Notes: a model not told the origin generated them from the letters alone. A stretch of 64,000 bases of DNA from Paraliobacillus sp. PM-2 (GCF_001368815.1 NZ_CTEI01000002.1:1-64000), one strand, 5' to 3'. Positions 51,525 through 61,540 are shown, numbered from the stretch's first letter. Numbers and translations are program-made.

Positions 51525-52876
51525 TATTCCGACTCTCCCTTCTCAATCACAGGGTAACGCTTTTCTAGTTCTACCTCTGCAGGATTGTTTTTGAAAAGTT
51601 TACGTAGAGTAATGACACATAATGTGCCTAAAACAATGTACAGTATCAAGAATAAGAAGAACATATGGGTAATATAAGGGGAACTAGTTGCTGCTTCCTC
51701 CACCGTCATATATCCTCTTAAAATCCATGGCTGTCTGCCTTCCTCGGCATATACCCAACCAAATTCAACCGCTAGCATTGCTAATGGACCACTAAGCGCA
51801 ATTAGCCATAAGAATAATTTATTATTAGCATTCCATTTCTTAATAAATGTAAAGATCAAGTAAGCAAATGAAATTGCCAATAAAAAGAAACCAATAGAAA
51901 CCATTAAATCAAACATATAATGAATCCATAATGGCGGTCGTTCGTCCTCAGGGAATTCTTCTAATCCAGTAACTTCACTCATAAAATTACCATGTGCTAG
52001 AAAACTTAAAAACCCAGGTAAACGTATTTCACCCACTACTTCATTGTCTTCATTTAACCATCCAAATAAAACTAAGTCCGCATTTTCTTCGGTTTCAAAA
52101 TGCCATTCTGCCGCTGCTAGTTTTTCAGCTTGATGAGAGGCTAAGAATTTTGCAGATGCATCACCAGCTACAGCTGTTAAAATAGAAAAGATAAACATAG
52201 AAATGACAGTAAGCTTTAATGCTTTTTTATGATACGTTTTAGCTCCTTTTTTACGTAACAAAGCAAATGCTGCAATCGCGGCTAAAATGGCTGCTACTGT
52301 GACATATGATCCACCTAAAACATGAGCAACCCTTGTTGGTGTGGAAGGGTTTAACATTGCAGCTAATGGATCTACCGCTGTAAATTCTCCATTTTTCATT
52401 AAAAATCCATCTGGCGTATTCATAAATGAATTCACCGTTGTGATGAATATGGCCGAAATCCCAGCACCAATTAACACTGGTATGGAAAATAGCCAGTGAA
52501 TGTATTGATTTTTAAAACGATCCCATGTATATAAATAAATACCTAAGAAAATCGCTTCAAAGAAGAAAGCAAATACTTCCATAAATAAAGGTAATGCAAT
52601 GACATTACCAGCTAGTTGCATAAATTCAGGCCAAACTAAAGATAATTGCAAACCAATTGCAGTACCTGTTACAACGCCAATCGCAACTGTGATGACAAAT
52701 CCACGTGCCCAACGCTGTGCTAATAAAATATAATGGTCGTCTTTCTTTTTAATTCCAATAAATTCAGCAATAGAAATAAATAATGGTACACCTACACCTA
52801 GCGTAGCAAAAATAATATGAAACATTAAAGTCATTGCTGTAATTAATCGACTCATGGTGACCGCATCAAATTCCAC
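51524..52876 (-). CDS. cydA: cytochrome bd quinol oxidase subunit I
   Basis: 450 aa, the short-Q-loop form usual in Gram-positives (E. coli CydA is about 520). The N-terminal His of TLMFHIIFATLG (H20) corresponds to the haem b595 ligand; a His in STPTRVAHVLGGSYV matches the b558 ligand. It oxidises menaquinol and reduces oxygen under low aeration. GGAGGGATAT precedes the ATG. First gene of cydABDC. The upstream region has an extended -10 and a TTGTGAAAT half-site of the kind bound by the redox repressor Rex, but no full palindrome. Confidence 0.94.
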   Translation of the reverse strand: MEFDAVTMSRLITAMTLMFHIIFATLGVGVPLFISIAEFIGIKKKDDHYILLAQRWARGFVITVAIGVVTGTAIGLQLSLVWPEFMQLAGNVIALPLFMEVFAFFFEAIFLGIYLYTWDRFKNQYIHWLFSIPVLIGAGISAIFITTVNSFMNTPDGFLMKNGEFTAVDPLAAMLNPSTPTRVAHVLGGSYVTVAAILAAIAAFALLRKKGAKTYHKKALKLTVISMFIFSILTAVAGDASAKFLASHQAEKLAAAEWHFETEENADLVLFGWLNEDNEVVGEIRLPGFLSFLAHGNFMSEVTGLEEFPEDERPPLWIHYMFDLMVSIGFFLLAISFAYLIFTFIKKWNANNKLFLWLIALSGPLAMLAVEFGWVYAEEGRQPWILRGYMTVEEAATSSPYITHMFFLFLILYIVLGTLCVITLRKLFKNNPAEVELEKRYPVIEKGESE

Positions 52877-53165
52877 TGATATCCCTCCAATTTTCTTTTT
52901 GTGAAATCCATAACATTTTCATTATATCATTTATCACATTAGAATGTTTCTCTTTAATACATTTTAAACTTATCCGTTTGTAAAGTTGTGTATTTTTTAT
53001 GACTTTTCAGTGACAACTTTTTGACATTTTTTAAATCACCCACTATCACAGGCCATTATATTGGTTGATCATGGTAATCTATTTACCTTTTTTAAACAAG
53101 TTAAACTTCCTTATAGAAATAAAAACGAATACATTTAGTCATATTAGCATTGATCTTATAAATAA
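52877..53165 (-). promoter_or_regulatory. upstream region of the cyd operon
   Basis: On the - strand TGATATAAT (52931-52939 region) resembles an extended -10 box. A Rex-like half-site (TTGTGAAAT on the + strand near 52904) lies between it and the cydA SD. Further upstream sequence is AT-rich without other recognisable elements. Confidence 0.35.
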
Positions 53166-53166
53166 C

Positions 53167-53206
53167 AAAAAAGACATAACACCTTGAATAGTGTATGTCT
53201 TTTTTG
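53167..53206 (-). terminator. terminator of htpG
   Basis: AAAAAAGACATA and TATGTCTTTTTT pair across a short loop. Confidence 0.75.
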
Positions 53207-53259
53207 ACTTCTTTACTTATTATAATGATTTTTAAATAGTATTTTATAGCATAACACGT

Positions 53260-55140
53260 TTAATTAGCGATTGCTTTCCAGATATTATTTGTAAATGTCA
53301 CTGGGTCATCAATAGAAAGTCCTTCAATGAGCAACGCTTGATGATATAAAATGTTCGTTAATAAATCTGTTTTTTGTATATCATCTTTTGCATAAGCAGT
53401 TTGTAATGTTTTAAATACATCATGATGAGTATTAATTTCTAAAATTTTATCTGCCTTTAACTGTGGATTATCTGGCATCATATTTAATACTTTTTCCATT
53501 TCAATGGAGATTTCACCATCATTGCTTAAACAAACTGGATGTGATTTAAGTCGTTTAGAAATACGTACATCTTTCACTTCATTTGCCAATACAGATTTCA
53601 TATGATCAAGCAATGCTTTATTTTCTTTTATCTCTTCTTCTGTACTGTCTTCTTCTTCCGGTTCAAATCCTAAGTCGCCACTTGATACGGATTTAAAGGT
53701 TTTTTCTTGATACGTTGCTAACATTTTGATCGCAAATTCATCAATATCATCTGTTAAGTAGAGAATTTCATATCCCTTGTCTAATACCATCTCTGTTTGT
53801 GGTAAGCTCTCTATGCGTTCATTCGTTTCCCCTGTCGCATAATAAATGAATGGCTGATCTTCAGGCATTCGTTCTACGTATTCAGCAAGTGAAACCAACT
53901 TTTTCTCTTTGGATGAATAGAAAAGCAATAAATCTTGCAATGTTTCTTTGTTCTGTCCAAAATCACTATAGACACCATATTTTAACTGACGTCCAAATGA
54001 ATCATAAAAAGTTTCGTACTTTTCACGATCATTTTTTAACAACTTTTGCAATTCTGTCTTAATTTTCTTATTAATATTTTTAGCAATTAATTTTAACTGA
54101 CGGTCATGTTGTAACATTTCACGTGAGATATTCAGTGAAAGATCTTCCGAGTCTACTAACCCTTTGACAAAACTAAAATAATCAGGTAATAGGTCTGCAC
54201 ATTTATTCATAATAAGTACGCCATTAGAATACAATTCTAACCCTTTTTCATATTCAGCAGAGTAATAATTATATGGCATACTTTCTGGTATATATAAAAT
54301 AGCATCATACCGAATAGTACCATCTACACTTAAATGAATATGTTGCAATGGTTGATCAAAACCATAATGCTTTTCCGTGTAGAATTGATTATAATCTTCT
54401 TCAGTTAATTCGTTTTTATTTTTTTTCCAGATTGGAACCATGCTGTTAACCGTTTTTTCCTCAGTAACTTCAACTGGCTCCTCCCCTTCACCTTGAGGCT
54501 CCTTTGTAACAATGTCCATTTTAATTGGATAGCGAATAAAATCGGAATATTTAACGATAATGGACTTCAATTGATCAACATCTAAAAATTGGTCATAATC
54601 ATCTTCATCTGTACTTTCTTTAATTGTTAATGTAATTTCTGTTCCAGTATCTGCTTTATCATATGGCTCAATACTGTAACCATCTGCCCCTTCTGATTTC
54701 CATATATAACCCTGATCACTGTTTAAGGCTTTTGTTTTTACAGTTACTGCATCTGCAACCATAAATGCAGCATAGAATCCTACACCGAATTGTCCGATGA
54801 TATCATGACCATCTTTAATTTCATTTTCTTTTTTAAATGATAGAGAGCCACTTCTTGCGATCACACCTATATTATCAATGAGTTCTTCTTCAGTCATTCC
54901 AATTCCTGTATCTGTAATGGTTAAACTTCTGCTATTTTTATCCGTACTTACTTTTATGTAATAATCTTCTGGGTTAAATGTTAGCGAATCATCCGTAAGT
55001 GCTTTGTAATATAATTTATCAATCGCATCACTTGCGTTTGATATTAGTTCGCGCAAGAAAACTTCCCTCTGTGAATAAATGGAATTAATCATCATTTCCA
55101 GTAGTCTTTTTGACTCTGCTTCAAACTGTTTTGTTGGCAT
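53260..55140 (-). CDS. htpG: chaperone HtpG (Hsp90)
   Basis: 626 aa, full-length bacterial Hsp90. The N-terminal GHKL ATPase has [27 protein letters not shown] and [16 protein letters not shown] middle domain with NISREML follows, then a C-terminal dimerisation domain. It is an ATP-dependent cytosolic chaperone that remodels client proteins. GAAGGGAGC precedes the ATG. A CIRCE-like operator directly upstream suggests control by HrcA, unlike B. subtilis htpG, which is outside that regulon. Confidence 0.96.
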   Translation of the reverse strand: MPTKQFEAESKRLLEMMINSIYSQREVFLRELISNASDAIDKLYYKALTDDSLTFNPEDYYIKVSTDKNSRSLTITDTGIGMTEEELIDNIGVIARSGSLSFKKENEIKDGHDIIGQFGVGFYAAFMVADAVTVKTKALNSDQGYIWKSEGADGYSIEPYDKADTGTEITLTIKESTDEDDYDQFLDVDQLKSIIVKYSDFIRYPIKMDIVTKEPQGEGEEPVEVTEEKTVNSMVPIWKKNKNELTEEDYNQFYTEKHYGFDQPLQHIHLSVDGTIRYDAILYIPESMPYNYYSAEYEKGLELYSNGVLIMNKCADLLPDYFSFVKGLVDSEDLSLNISREMLQHDRQLKLIAKNINKKIKTELQKLLKNDREKYETFYDSFGRQLKYGVYSDFGQNKETLQDLLLFYSSKEKKLVSLAEYVERMPEDQPFIYYATGETNERIESLPQTEMVLDKGYEILYLTDDIDEFAIKMLATYQEKTFKSVSSGDLGFEPEEEDSTEEEIKENKALLDHMKSVLANEVKDVRISKRLKSHPVCLSNDGEISIEMEKVLNMMPDNPQLKADKILEINTHHDVFKTLQTAYAKDDIQKTDLLTNILYHQALLIEGLSIDDPVTFTNNIWKAIAN

Positions 55141-55176
55141 GTTTGTATGCTCCCTTCTTATTAATAATAAATATTT

Positions 55177-55203
55177 TTAGCAGTCCAATTATTAGAGTGC
55201 TAA
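55177..55203 (-). promoter_or_regulatory. CIRCE-like operator (HrcA site) of htpG
   Basis: TTAGCAGTC-N9-GAGTGCTAA on the + strand matches the CIRCE consensus TTAGCACTC-N9-GAGTGCTAA with a single mismatch and the exact 9-base spacer. A TTGACA box lies upstream on the - strand, so the operator would lie just downstream of the promoter. Confidence 0.8.
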
Positions 55204-55273
55204 CAATAATTATTTATCATATATAAAAGTAACTGTCAATGTTAACTACTCGAGGTGGCTTTCTCTGTAGTAT

Positions 55274-55308
55274 AAAAACCCATTCTTACATTAAGAATGG
55301 GTTTTTTT
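55274..55308 (-). terminator. terminator of the IDEAL-domain gene
   Basis: AAAACCCATTCTT and AAGAATGGGTTTT form a perfect stem with a 5-base loop and long T-runs on both strands. Confidence 0.8.
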
Positions 55309-55311
55309 ATA

Positions 55312-55695
55312 CTAGGAACGATGATCTGTTTGACACCTGTTTGACTTGTAATTCACATGTGGCATATCTGCATCTTTCTGTTTCTTTAATTGATTTAATT
55401 GTGCTACTAAATCATTGAACCAATCTTCATCATGGGTTTCAAGCGCCATGTCAATTAATACATGTATTTGATTCTCTGTTTTTGAAAATTCACTGCTTAA
55501 ACGATCAATTTTTGATTGGTTAATCTGTATACTTTGTCCTGTTAACATTTTATTATCACTAGCAACTACACGAAGTTGAATAACATTATGGTCTAATTCA
55601 TTTTTCTCAACAAATCCATGAATCAATCCACCTTTACTTGACTTTGCTCTAACCCAGTCACCTATTTGAATAGCGTATTTATCATTCATCTCCAT
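55312..55695 (-). CDS. IDEAL domain protein
   Basis: 127 aa. The N-terminal 60 residues look like a small beta barrel (IQIGDWVRAKSSKGG...). Residues about 78-103 contain an IDEAL motif, IDMALETHDEDWFNDLV, a short helical module named for its consensus in Bacillaceae and often found in regulatory partners. Role unknown. GGTGGTGAC precedes the ATG. Confidence 0.75.
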   Translation of the reverse strand: MEMNDKYAIQIGDWVRAKSSKGGLIHGFVEKNELDHNVIQLRVVASDNKMLTGQSIQINQSKIDRLSSEFSKTENQIHVLIDMALETHDEDWFNDLVAQLNQLKKQKDADMPHVNYKSNRCQTDHRS

Positions 55696-56060
55696 ATATT
55701 GTCACCACCTTTTTCTGATAACAACTATTCACATGCATAAAATAATTAATAGTCAAAAAGAAAAGCAAATAAACTTCTAAGTGAATTAACTAAAAATTAT
55801 GAATAGTTATGCTATATTGTATTGAGAATCACTCAAGTTGTCAATCCATATGCATAGGATTAGATTTTTAAATGAAAAATAACCTTGTAATTAGTTGGTG
55901 GTTGATGACTAATTATATAACCAGCTTGTATCCTTGCTTCTATGAAGAGATTACTCGATGTTACCTTCCGATATTGAAAAATTTAAGTTTTACCTATTGC
56001 AACTACCATACATGTTTGATATATTGACACTAATATTTCTATTACTTCAATATAACATTG
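55696..56060. other. intergenic region before the lysine riboswitch
   Basis: AT-rich. A TTGACA at 56024-56029 could be the -35 box of the dapA transcript, but the following TATAAC is too far (21 bases) for an ideal promoter. Nothing else is recognised. Confidence 0.35.
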
Positions 56061-56246
56061 AAGTGAGTATAGAGGTGCAAATCTCAAGAGTAAGCTTCAT
56101 AAAGCGGATGATCGCTGATGATTGTAGCTGAAAGGGGAATTTGCCGAAGTGGATAAAAGTTCATCATTTTATTCACTGGTGCTGTTATTGAATAAATACA
56201 GTACTGTCATATAGTACAAAGTTGCTATATGGAGGGCTATCTCACG
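56061..56246 (+). promoter_or_regulatory. lysine riboswitch (L box)
   Basis: The conserved blocks occur in order: GTGAG.ATAGAGGTGC, AAGAGTAAG, GAAAGGGGAATTTGCCGAAG, a TGCTGTTATTG and a GGAGGGCTATCTCAC that closes the P1 stem. It binds lysine and switches the following terminator on. Confidence 0.95.
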
Positions 56247-56267
56247 CATCATAAATAAACAATGATG

Positions 56268-56296
56268 CAGCGACGAGCCTTTCGTCGCTGTTTTTT
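56268..56296 (+). terminator. riboswitch-controlled terminator of dapA
   Basis: CAGCGACGA and TCGTCGCTG pair, followed by TTTTTT, between the L box and the dapA SD. Confidence 0.9.
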
Positions 56297-56372
56297 ATTG
56301 TGATGAGATACCCTCTATTCTACCGTTATCGGTTGTCTTTTCGTTTTAAAAATATGAATAGAGGTGGATTTA

Positions 56373-57260
56373 ATGCAATTTGGTCGATTAATAACCGCTA
56401 TGGTTACTCCATTTGATCACAAAGGAAACATTGATTATGAGAAAACGAAACAATTAATTAATTATTTACTCATGAATGGAACAGAAGGGATTGTCATTAC
56501 AGGAACAACTGGAGAATCTCCTACTTTAACACAAGAAGAAAAAGTGGGCTTTATTCGTTTTGTTGTTCAATATGTTAATAAACGCATACCAGTGATAGCA
56601 GGTACAGGATCAAACAACACGCAAGCATCCATTACATTAACTAGACAAGCTGAAACAATTGGGGTTGATGGTGTGATGGTTGTTACTCCTTATTACAATA
56701 AACCATCACAAGAAGGGATGTATCAGCATTTTAAAACGATTGCTGCGTCAACTACTTTACCTGTTATGTTGTATAACATTCCTGGAAGAAGTGTTGTTAA
56801 TCTTTCTGTAGATACGATTATTCGATTGTCTCAAATCACAAATATTACTGCTATTAAAGAAGCAAGTGGCGATCTTGATAGGATGACAACGATTATAAGT
56901 GAAACAGACGATCATTTTGAATTATACAGTGGTGATGATAGTCTAACCTTGCCTGTATTGTCTATTGGTGGCAAAGGTGTTGTATCTGTGTCTTCTCATA
57001 TTATAGGGAATGAAATGCAACAAATGATTAACTACCATATAAATGGCGAACAACAACAAGCAAGCCGTTTACACCAACAACTATTACCAATAATGAAAGC
57101 TTTATTTATGGCACCTAATCCAACTGCAGTAAAAGAAGCATTATGTATGATGGGGATAGACGTTGGGAGTGTCCGCTTACCTTTAATTCCATTATCCACA
57201 GAAGAACGAAGCGAATTAACAGAAACATTACAGCTTACAAAACAACAAAAAGTCGTATAG
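56373..57260 (+). CDS. dapA: 4-hydroxy-tetrahydrodipicolinate synthase
   Basis: 295 aa, the full length of DapA, which condenses pyruvate with aspartate semialdehyde, the first committed step to diaminopimelate and lysine. The Schiff-base lysine is K162 (AIKEASGD), the catalytic tyrosine Y134 (YNIPGRS) and the threonine pair lies in GTTGESPT. ATG 56373 fits GAGGTG upstream; a GTG at 56364 is in frame but overlaps the SD. Control by the L box means expression falls when lysine is plentiful. No other dap genes are adjacent. Confidence 0.94.
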   Translation: MQFGRLITAMVTPFDHKGNIDYEKTKQLINYLLMNGTEGIVITGTTGESPTLTQEEKVGFIRFVVQYVNKRIPVIAGTGSNNTQASITLTRQAETIGVDGVMVVTPYYNKPSQEGMYQHFKTIAASTTLPVMLYNIPGRSVVNLSVDTIIRLSQITNITAIKEASGDLDRMTTIISETDDHFELYSGDDSLTLPVLSIGGKGVVSVSSHIIGNEMQQMINYHINGEQQQASRLHQQLLPIMKALFMAPNPTAVKEALCMMGIDVGSVRLPLIPLSTEERSELTETLQLTKQQKVV

Positions 57261-57269
57261 TAAAAAAAC

Positions 57270-57305
57270 AAGGATGTGTTCACTTCTAGAAGTAACACAT
57301 CCTTT
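57270..57305. terminator. bidirectional terminator between dapA and cvfB
   Basis: AAGGATGTGTT and AACACATCCTT with inner ACTT/AAGT form one long stem, with A- and T-runs on both sides. Confidence 0.85.
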
Positions 57306-57321
57306 TAAATTTTAATCATTT

Positions 57322-58179
57322 TTATTCTTTTAGCAAGCGCGTTTTTCCTTCAACTTGCTCAATCTTTTGTTCTTTCATTAGTTTTCCAAGCGCTCGTTTA
57401 AAAGCAGCTTTACTAATGCTGAAATGTTTGTAAATGGTATCTGGATCTGTCTTATCATTCAGAGGCATTTCGCCGTTGTGATCTACTAGGTATTGCAAAA
57501 TAATAGCTGCATCTGTTTGTCTCGCTTTATTTTTACGAGGACGAAGGGAAACATTTAACGTACCATCTTCTTTTACTGCAATCACTCGACCATTTACCCA
57601 CTGTCCTAAGCGAGGTTCTTCTTTTCGCTCTGTACGATGGATAAAGCCTCTATACCCCTGTTCTGTAATTAATACAGCACCTTCTCTATCCGTTCTGAAA
57701 ATTCGACCTTCTATATCTTTATCTAGTAGTGACTCTGGAGCCTGATCCCACGTTTCTTCAAAATCACTTTCTGCTACTGGCTTAGCTAATAGTCTGCCCT
57801 TTTTATCTCGGTCTAAAATAACATACAACTCGTCTCCAACATCGGGCCAAACAGTGGAAAATACAGGAAGATCATCTTTAGAAACTAAAATGCTTAAAGA
57901 GGTACCAATATCGACAAATACACCTAAATCTGGATTCACTTTTGTTACAATAGCCCAATCAAACACGTCCAAGCGAACATTTGGTAGCATAGTCGTTGCA
58001 TATAATTGGTTTCTTTCCTGATAGAGAAAGACATCATAGTTTTGATGTAATTCTAATGGTTGATCATTGTTCTTTTTATTGTATAGCACTTTTTCGTTTC
58101 CATTTGATAATTCAAAATAAGCTTCTTCCTCACTTATGACTTCTAATGTAACAATATGACCTGCTGCTAATTTCTTCAT
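57322..58179 (-). CDS. cvfB: CvfB family RNA-binding S1 protein (YitL)
   Basis: 285 aa. It comprises S1-like beta barrels (notably VTKVNPDLGVFVDIG at about 80-94 and VNGRVIAVKEDGTLNVSL further on) followed by a C-terminal winged helix, as in S. aureus CvfB and B. subtilis YitL. CvfB binds RNA and affects virulence gene expression in staphylococci; in bacilli the role is not established. GAAGGAAAAAG precedes the ATG. Confidence 0.9.
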   Translation of the reverse strand: MKKLAAGHIVTLEVISEEEAYFELSNGNEKVLYNKKNNDQPLELHQNYDVFLYQERNQLYATTMLPNVRLDVFDWAIVTKVNPDLGVFVDIGTSLSILVSKDDLPVFSTVWPDVGDELYVILDRDKKGRLLAKPVAESDFEETWDQAPESLLDKDIEGRIFRTDREGAVLITEQGYRGFIHRTERKEEPRLGQWVNGRVIAVKEDGTLNVSLRPRKNKARQTDAAIILQYLVDHNGEMPLNDKTDPDTIYKHFSISKAAFKRALGKLMKEQKIEQVEGKTRLLKE

Positions 58180-58279
58180 CTTTTTCCTTCTTTCTATGAC
58201 AACATCTAGATTTTATTATAACCGAAGTCAATCTTTGTTAAAATAGATAATAACAATAAACTAGTAAAGGTTGATTTTC

Positions 58280-58723
58280 ATGAAGATATATGTGGATGCA
58301 GATGCTTGTCCTGTAAAAGAAATCATTATTCAAATAGCGCTAACAAAAAATATCCCCGTTTATTTGGTGAAAAGTTATGCTCATTTTTCAACTCAAAAAG
58401 ATCCAGATGGGGTAACTTCTATTTATGTCGATTCAGACCGTGAGGCTGCTGATTATCGAATCCTCTCCATGCTTCACTCAGGTGATATAGTAATCACGCA
58501 AGATTATGGTTTAGCTTCGTTAGCTTTAGAAAAGAAAGCAAACGTGTTACATCATAAAGGATTTATGTATACAGAAGAGAATATTGATTATTTATTAGAG
58601 GTAAGATACCAACATGCACAAGCTAGAAAGAAAAAACTAAAAACAAAAGGGCCCAAACCGTTAACACAAGAAGATAAAGACCAATTTAAGCATGCTTTCA
58701 TTGAGCTTTTAGCCAAAATGTAA
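58280..58723 (+). CDS. yqxD: YaiI/YqxD family (UPF0178) protein
   Basis: 147 aa, starting with the family motif MKIYVDADACPVK and containing VITQDYGLASLAL near the middle, a PIN-like arrangement of acidic residues. This suggests a nuclease-type fold, but no activity is established. ATG 58280 is preceded by AAAGGTTG; a TTG nine bases upstream is in frame. Confidence 0.88.
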   Translation: MKIYVDADACPVKEIIIQIALTKNIPVYLVKSYAHFSTQKDPDGVTSIYVDSDREAADYRILSMLHSGDIVITQDYGLASLALEKKANVLHHKGFMYTEENIDYLLEVRYQHAQARKKKLKTKGPKPLTQEDKDQFKHAFIELLAKM

Positions 58724-58785
58724 TTTATCTTTACAACTTTAAATAAACTTGTTCGTTCTTTGTTAAAATTATGGTTATTTTAAAA

Positions 58786-58814
58786 AACCAAGGCATTAAT
58801 TCGACGCCTTGGTT
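58786..58814 (-). terminator. terminator overlapping the end of the 52-aa gene
   Basis: AACCAAGGC and GCCTTGGTT pair; on the - strand TTTTTT follows. Confidence 0.75.
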
Positions 58815-58954
58815 TCTTGTTCATTGTCAATGATTATTGCTAGTCTACTTTGATCCCAGCGTTTTGCTGTTTCATCTGGCACCTCATATATTTTTTCTGC
58901 TCGTAATAACTGATCATTGTACTTTGTCTGAACTAACATTTTTACTTTAGCCAT
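58796..58954 (-). CDS. 52-aa protein of unknown function
   Basis: ATG 58954 follows GAGG by eight bases and opens 52 codons with a protein-like sequence (KVKMLVQTKYNDQLLRAEK, then YEVPDETAKRWDQSR). The layout resembles small phage- or Bacillus-type proteins with a strand-strand-helix fold. It is closed by its own terminator, which supports a real gene. No family assigned. Confidence 0.6.
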   Translation of the reverse strand: MAKVKMLVQTKYNDQLLRAEKIYEVPDETAKRWDQSRLAIIIDNEQETKASN

Positions 58955-58983
58955 TATGCTACCTCACTCTCAAACGTTAAACT

Positions 58984-59018
58984 AAAAAGGTAGTCGTATC
59001 TTTCACTACTACCTTTTT
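58984..59018. terminator. bidirectional terminator downstream of cysK
   Basis: AAAAAGGTAGT and ACTACCTTTTT form an 11-bp stem. It separates cysK from the 52-aa gene on the - strand. Confidence 0.8.
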
Positions 59019-59067
59019 AGTTATTATATCATAGACAGGCTAAGGCTAGGTTATATAGGATATCTAT

Positions 59068-59991
59068 TTATTCATCAAATAAATTCATACTTAAATACCG
59101 TTCTCCTGTATCTGGTGCGATACATACAACACGTTTCCCTTTTCCTAAACGTTTGGCAAGGTTTATTGCGGCAAAAACAGCTGCTGCTCCAGAAGGGCCA
59201 ATAAAGATACCTTCTTTTTCTCCTAATTGTTTAAACATGTCAATCGCATCATCATCTTGAATGGGCATAATTTCATCATAAATAGAAGTATTTAAAATAT
59301 CTGGTATAAACCCAGGACTTGTTCCCACTAATTTATGTTTACCTGGTTTTCCACCAGAAAGAACAGGAGATCCTTTTGGCTCGACTACCATAATATAGAT
59401 ATCAGGCAAAAGTTCTTTCAGCGTTTCACCCGTTCCAGTAATTGTTCCACCAGTACCAGCAGTCGCAACAAACCCATCAAGCTGTTTATCCATCTGATGA
59501 TAAATTTCTTGGGCCGTCGTATTTCGATGAACATCTGGATTTGCTGGATTTTCAAATTGTTGTGGCATAAAACTATTAGGTATTTCTGACACTAATTGTT
59601 TCGCTTTTTTTATTGCTCCAGGCATTTTTTCGTCACTAGGTGTTAAGACCACTTGAGCACCGTACGCTTTCAAAATATTCATTCTTTCTTTTGTCATATT
59701 ATCAGGCATAACTAAAATAGCTTTATACCCTTTTGCAGCAGCAGTCATTGCTAAGCCAATTCCAGTGTTTCCACTTGTTGGTTCAATAATTGTAGATCCG
59801 GGCTTAAGTAATCCATTCTCTTCTGCCATTTTTATCATATTATAAGCGGCTCTATCTTTAACACTTTTAGAAGGATTAAACATTTCTAATTTAACATACA
59901 CATCAGCCGCATCTTTAGGCACTAATCGATTCAATTTAACGATTGGTGTCTCTCCAATCAATTCTGTCATATTATTGACTACTCGCATCAT
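59068..59991 (-). CDS. cysK: cysteine synthase A (O-acetylserine sulfhydrylase)
   Basis: 307 aa, a PLP-dependent enzyme making cysteine from O-acetylserine and sulfide. The PLP lysine is K45 in NPSKSVKDRAA, PTSGNTGIGLA binds the substrate carboxylate and GTGGTITGTG binds the cofactor phosphate. The frame is open to 60027, but GAGG eight bases before ATG 59991 supports that start. No CymR site or T-box could be recognised. The gene appears monocistronic. Confidence 0.93.
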   Translation of the reverse strand: MMRVVNNMTELIGETPIVKLNRLVPKDAADVYVKLEMFNPSKSVKDRAAYNMIKMAEENGLLKPGSTIIEPTSGNTGIGLAMTAAAKGYKAILVMPDNMTKERMNILKAYGAQVVLTPSDEKMPGAIKKAKQLVSEIPNSFMPQQFENPANPDVHRNTTAQEIYHQMDKQLDGFVATAGTGGTITGTGETLKELLPDIYIMVVEPKGSPVLSGGKPGKHKLVGTSPGFIPDILNTSIYDEIMPIQDDDAIDMFKQLGEKEGIFIGPSGAAAVFAAINLAKRLGKGKRVVCIAPDTGERYLSMNLFDE

Positions 59992-60107
59992 CGCTCCATC
60001 CTCTCTATTCCAATCATTACAAAACATATCATTTTAGTCTGTAATAATTATAACAATTCTTAATTTACAAAGCCAACGTTTCATAATGAAAGTAAACCAT
60101 TGACATT

Positions 60108-60139
60108 AAAAAAGACAAAGGAGTGATAATCCCTTTGTC
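60108..60139 (-). terminator. terminator of ilvA
   Basis: GACAAAGG and CCTTTGTC pair; on the - strand TTTTTT follows. The hairpin overlaps the last codon. Confidence 0.75.
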
Positions 60140-61400
60140 AAATGAGTAAATGAAATAGATCTTCATCTTTATTTATTTCAATATAAGTGAATCCATTCTC
60201 CTCCATCCTTGCGATTAAGGGTTGATAATCATTACGATTTTTCAATTCTATACCAACCAGCACCGGGCCTTTGTCTCTGTTATTTTTTTTCGTATATTCA
60301 AATCTAGTAATATCATCTGTTTTCCCCAACACTTCACTAAGAAATTCTCGTAAAGCCCCTGCTCTTTGGGGGAAATTCACAATAAAATAATGCTTATATC
60401 CTTCATAAATCAGTGAACGTTCTTTAATATCTTGCATACGATCAATGTCATTGTTCCCACCACTAACAATACAAACGACATTTTTTCCTTTAATTTGATC
60501 TTTGTATTGATCCAAAGCAGCAACTGGCATTGCACCAGCTGGTTCAGCAACAATTGCATTTTCATTATATAAATCTAACAATGTACTACATACCTTGCCC
60601 TCTGGTACAACCGCAATATCGTCAATGACTTCCTTGGCAATTTCATAGGTTAAGTTTCCAACTTGTTGTACACTTGCTCCATCAACAAATTTATCTACCT
60701 CATCAAGTTTTACGACCTTTTTTTGTTTTAGAGATTGCTTCATAGATGGTGCCCCAGCCGGCTCTACACCAATCACTTGTGTATTAGGACTAATATTTTT
60801 AATGTAGGAACCAACACCAGAAATTAATCCGCCACCACCAACAGACATGAAAATATGTGAAACTGGTTCTTCCATTCCATCTAGCACTTCTAATCCAATA
60901 GTACCTTGACCAACAATGGTACGATAATCGTCAAACGGATGGATAAACGACATGTCATACTGATCACAATAGGTTTTGGATTCTTGGTAAGCATCATCAA
61001 ACGTATCGCCAATCAATATGATTTCAACAAAATCTCCACCAAAGAAACTTACACGCTTTACTTTTTGTCTTGGGGTAGTAGTTGGCATGAAAATTTTACC
61101 TTTTACTCCTAATGCCTTACAAGAATAAGCAACTCCTTGCGCATGGTTCCCTGCACTAGCACAAACTACTCCGTTTTTCAGCTCTTCTTTTGATAAGCTT
61201 TGCATCAAGTTGTAAGCACCTCGTATTTTAAAAGAGCGAACAACTTGTTGATCTTCTCTTTTTAAATAAACATTACATTGATATTTTTCAGATAAGATTG
61301 GATCTCTCTGTAACGGTGTTTTTTGAACCACATCTTTTAACTTTTGGTGTGCAATAATAATATCTTTAATTTGGATCGTACTCACTTTTGTGCTCATCAT
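60138..61400 (-). CDS. ilvA: threonine ammonia-lyase (threonine deaminase)
   Basis: 420 aa. It converts threonine to 2-oxobutanoate and ammonia, the first step of isoleucine synthesis. The PLP lysine is K58 (RSFKIRGAYN); SAGNHAQG and SVGGGGLISG are present. The C-terminal 80 residues form an ACT-like regulatory domain (single, as in the shorter bacilli-type enzyme), so isoleucine feedback is likely. No T-box leader is apparent. AGGAAGGA precedes the ATG pair at 61400. Confidence 0.93.
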   Translation of the reverse strand: MMSTKVSTIQIKDIIIAHQKLKDVVQKTPLQRDPILSEKYQCNVYLKREDQQVVRSFKIRGAYNLMQSLSKEELKNGVVCASAGNHAQGVAYSCKALGVKGKIFMPTTTPRQKVKRVSFFGGDFVEIILIGDTFDDAYQESKTYCDQYDMSFIHPFDDYRTIVGQGTIGLEVLDGMEEPVSHIFMSVGGGGLISGVGSYIKNISPNTQVIGVEPAGAPSMKQSLKQKKVVKLDEVDKFVDGASVQQVGNLTYEIAKEVIDDIAVVPEGKVCSTLLDLYNENAIVAEPAGAMPVAALDQYKDQIKGKNVVCIVSGGNNDIDRMQDIKERSLIYEGYKHYFIVNFPQRAGALREFLSEVLGKTDDITRFEYTKKNNRDKGPVLVGIELKNRNDYQPLIARMEENGFTYIEINKDEDLFHLLI

Positions 61401-61495
61401 TCATAGAATCCTTCCTGCAAAAAATAGTTAGATTTATACTATCATATTCAGATAAATTAGAAAACTAGCTTATGTAACTTTTTTAATAAAATAAG

Positions 61496-61533
61496 AAAAG
61501 ACAACTATGTTTGATTCGTAGTTGTCTTTTCTT
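61496..61533 (-). terminator. terminator of ppaC
   Basis: AAAAGACAACTA and TAGTTGTCTTTT pair around a 12-base loop. Confidence 0.8.
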
Positions 61534-61540
61534 ATCATAA

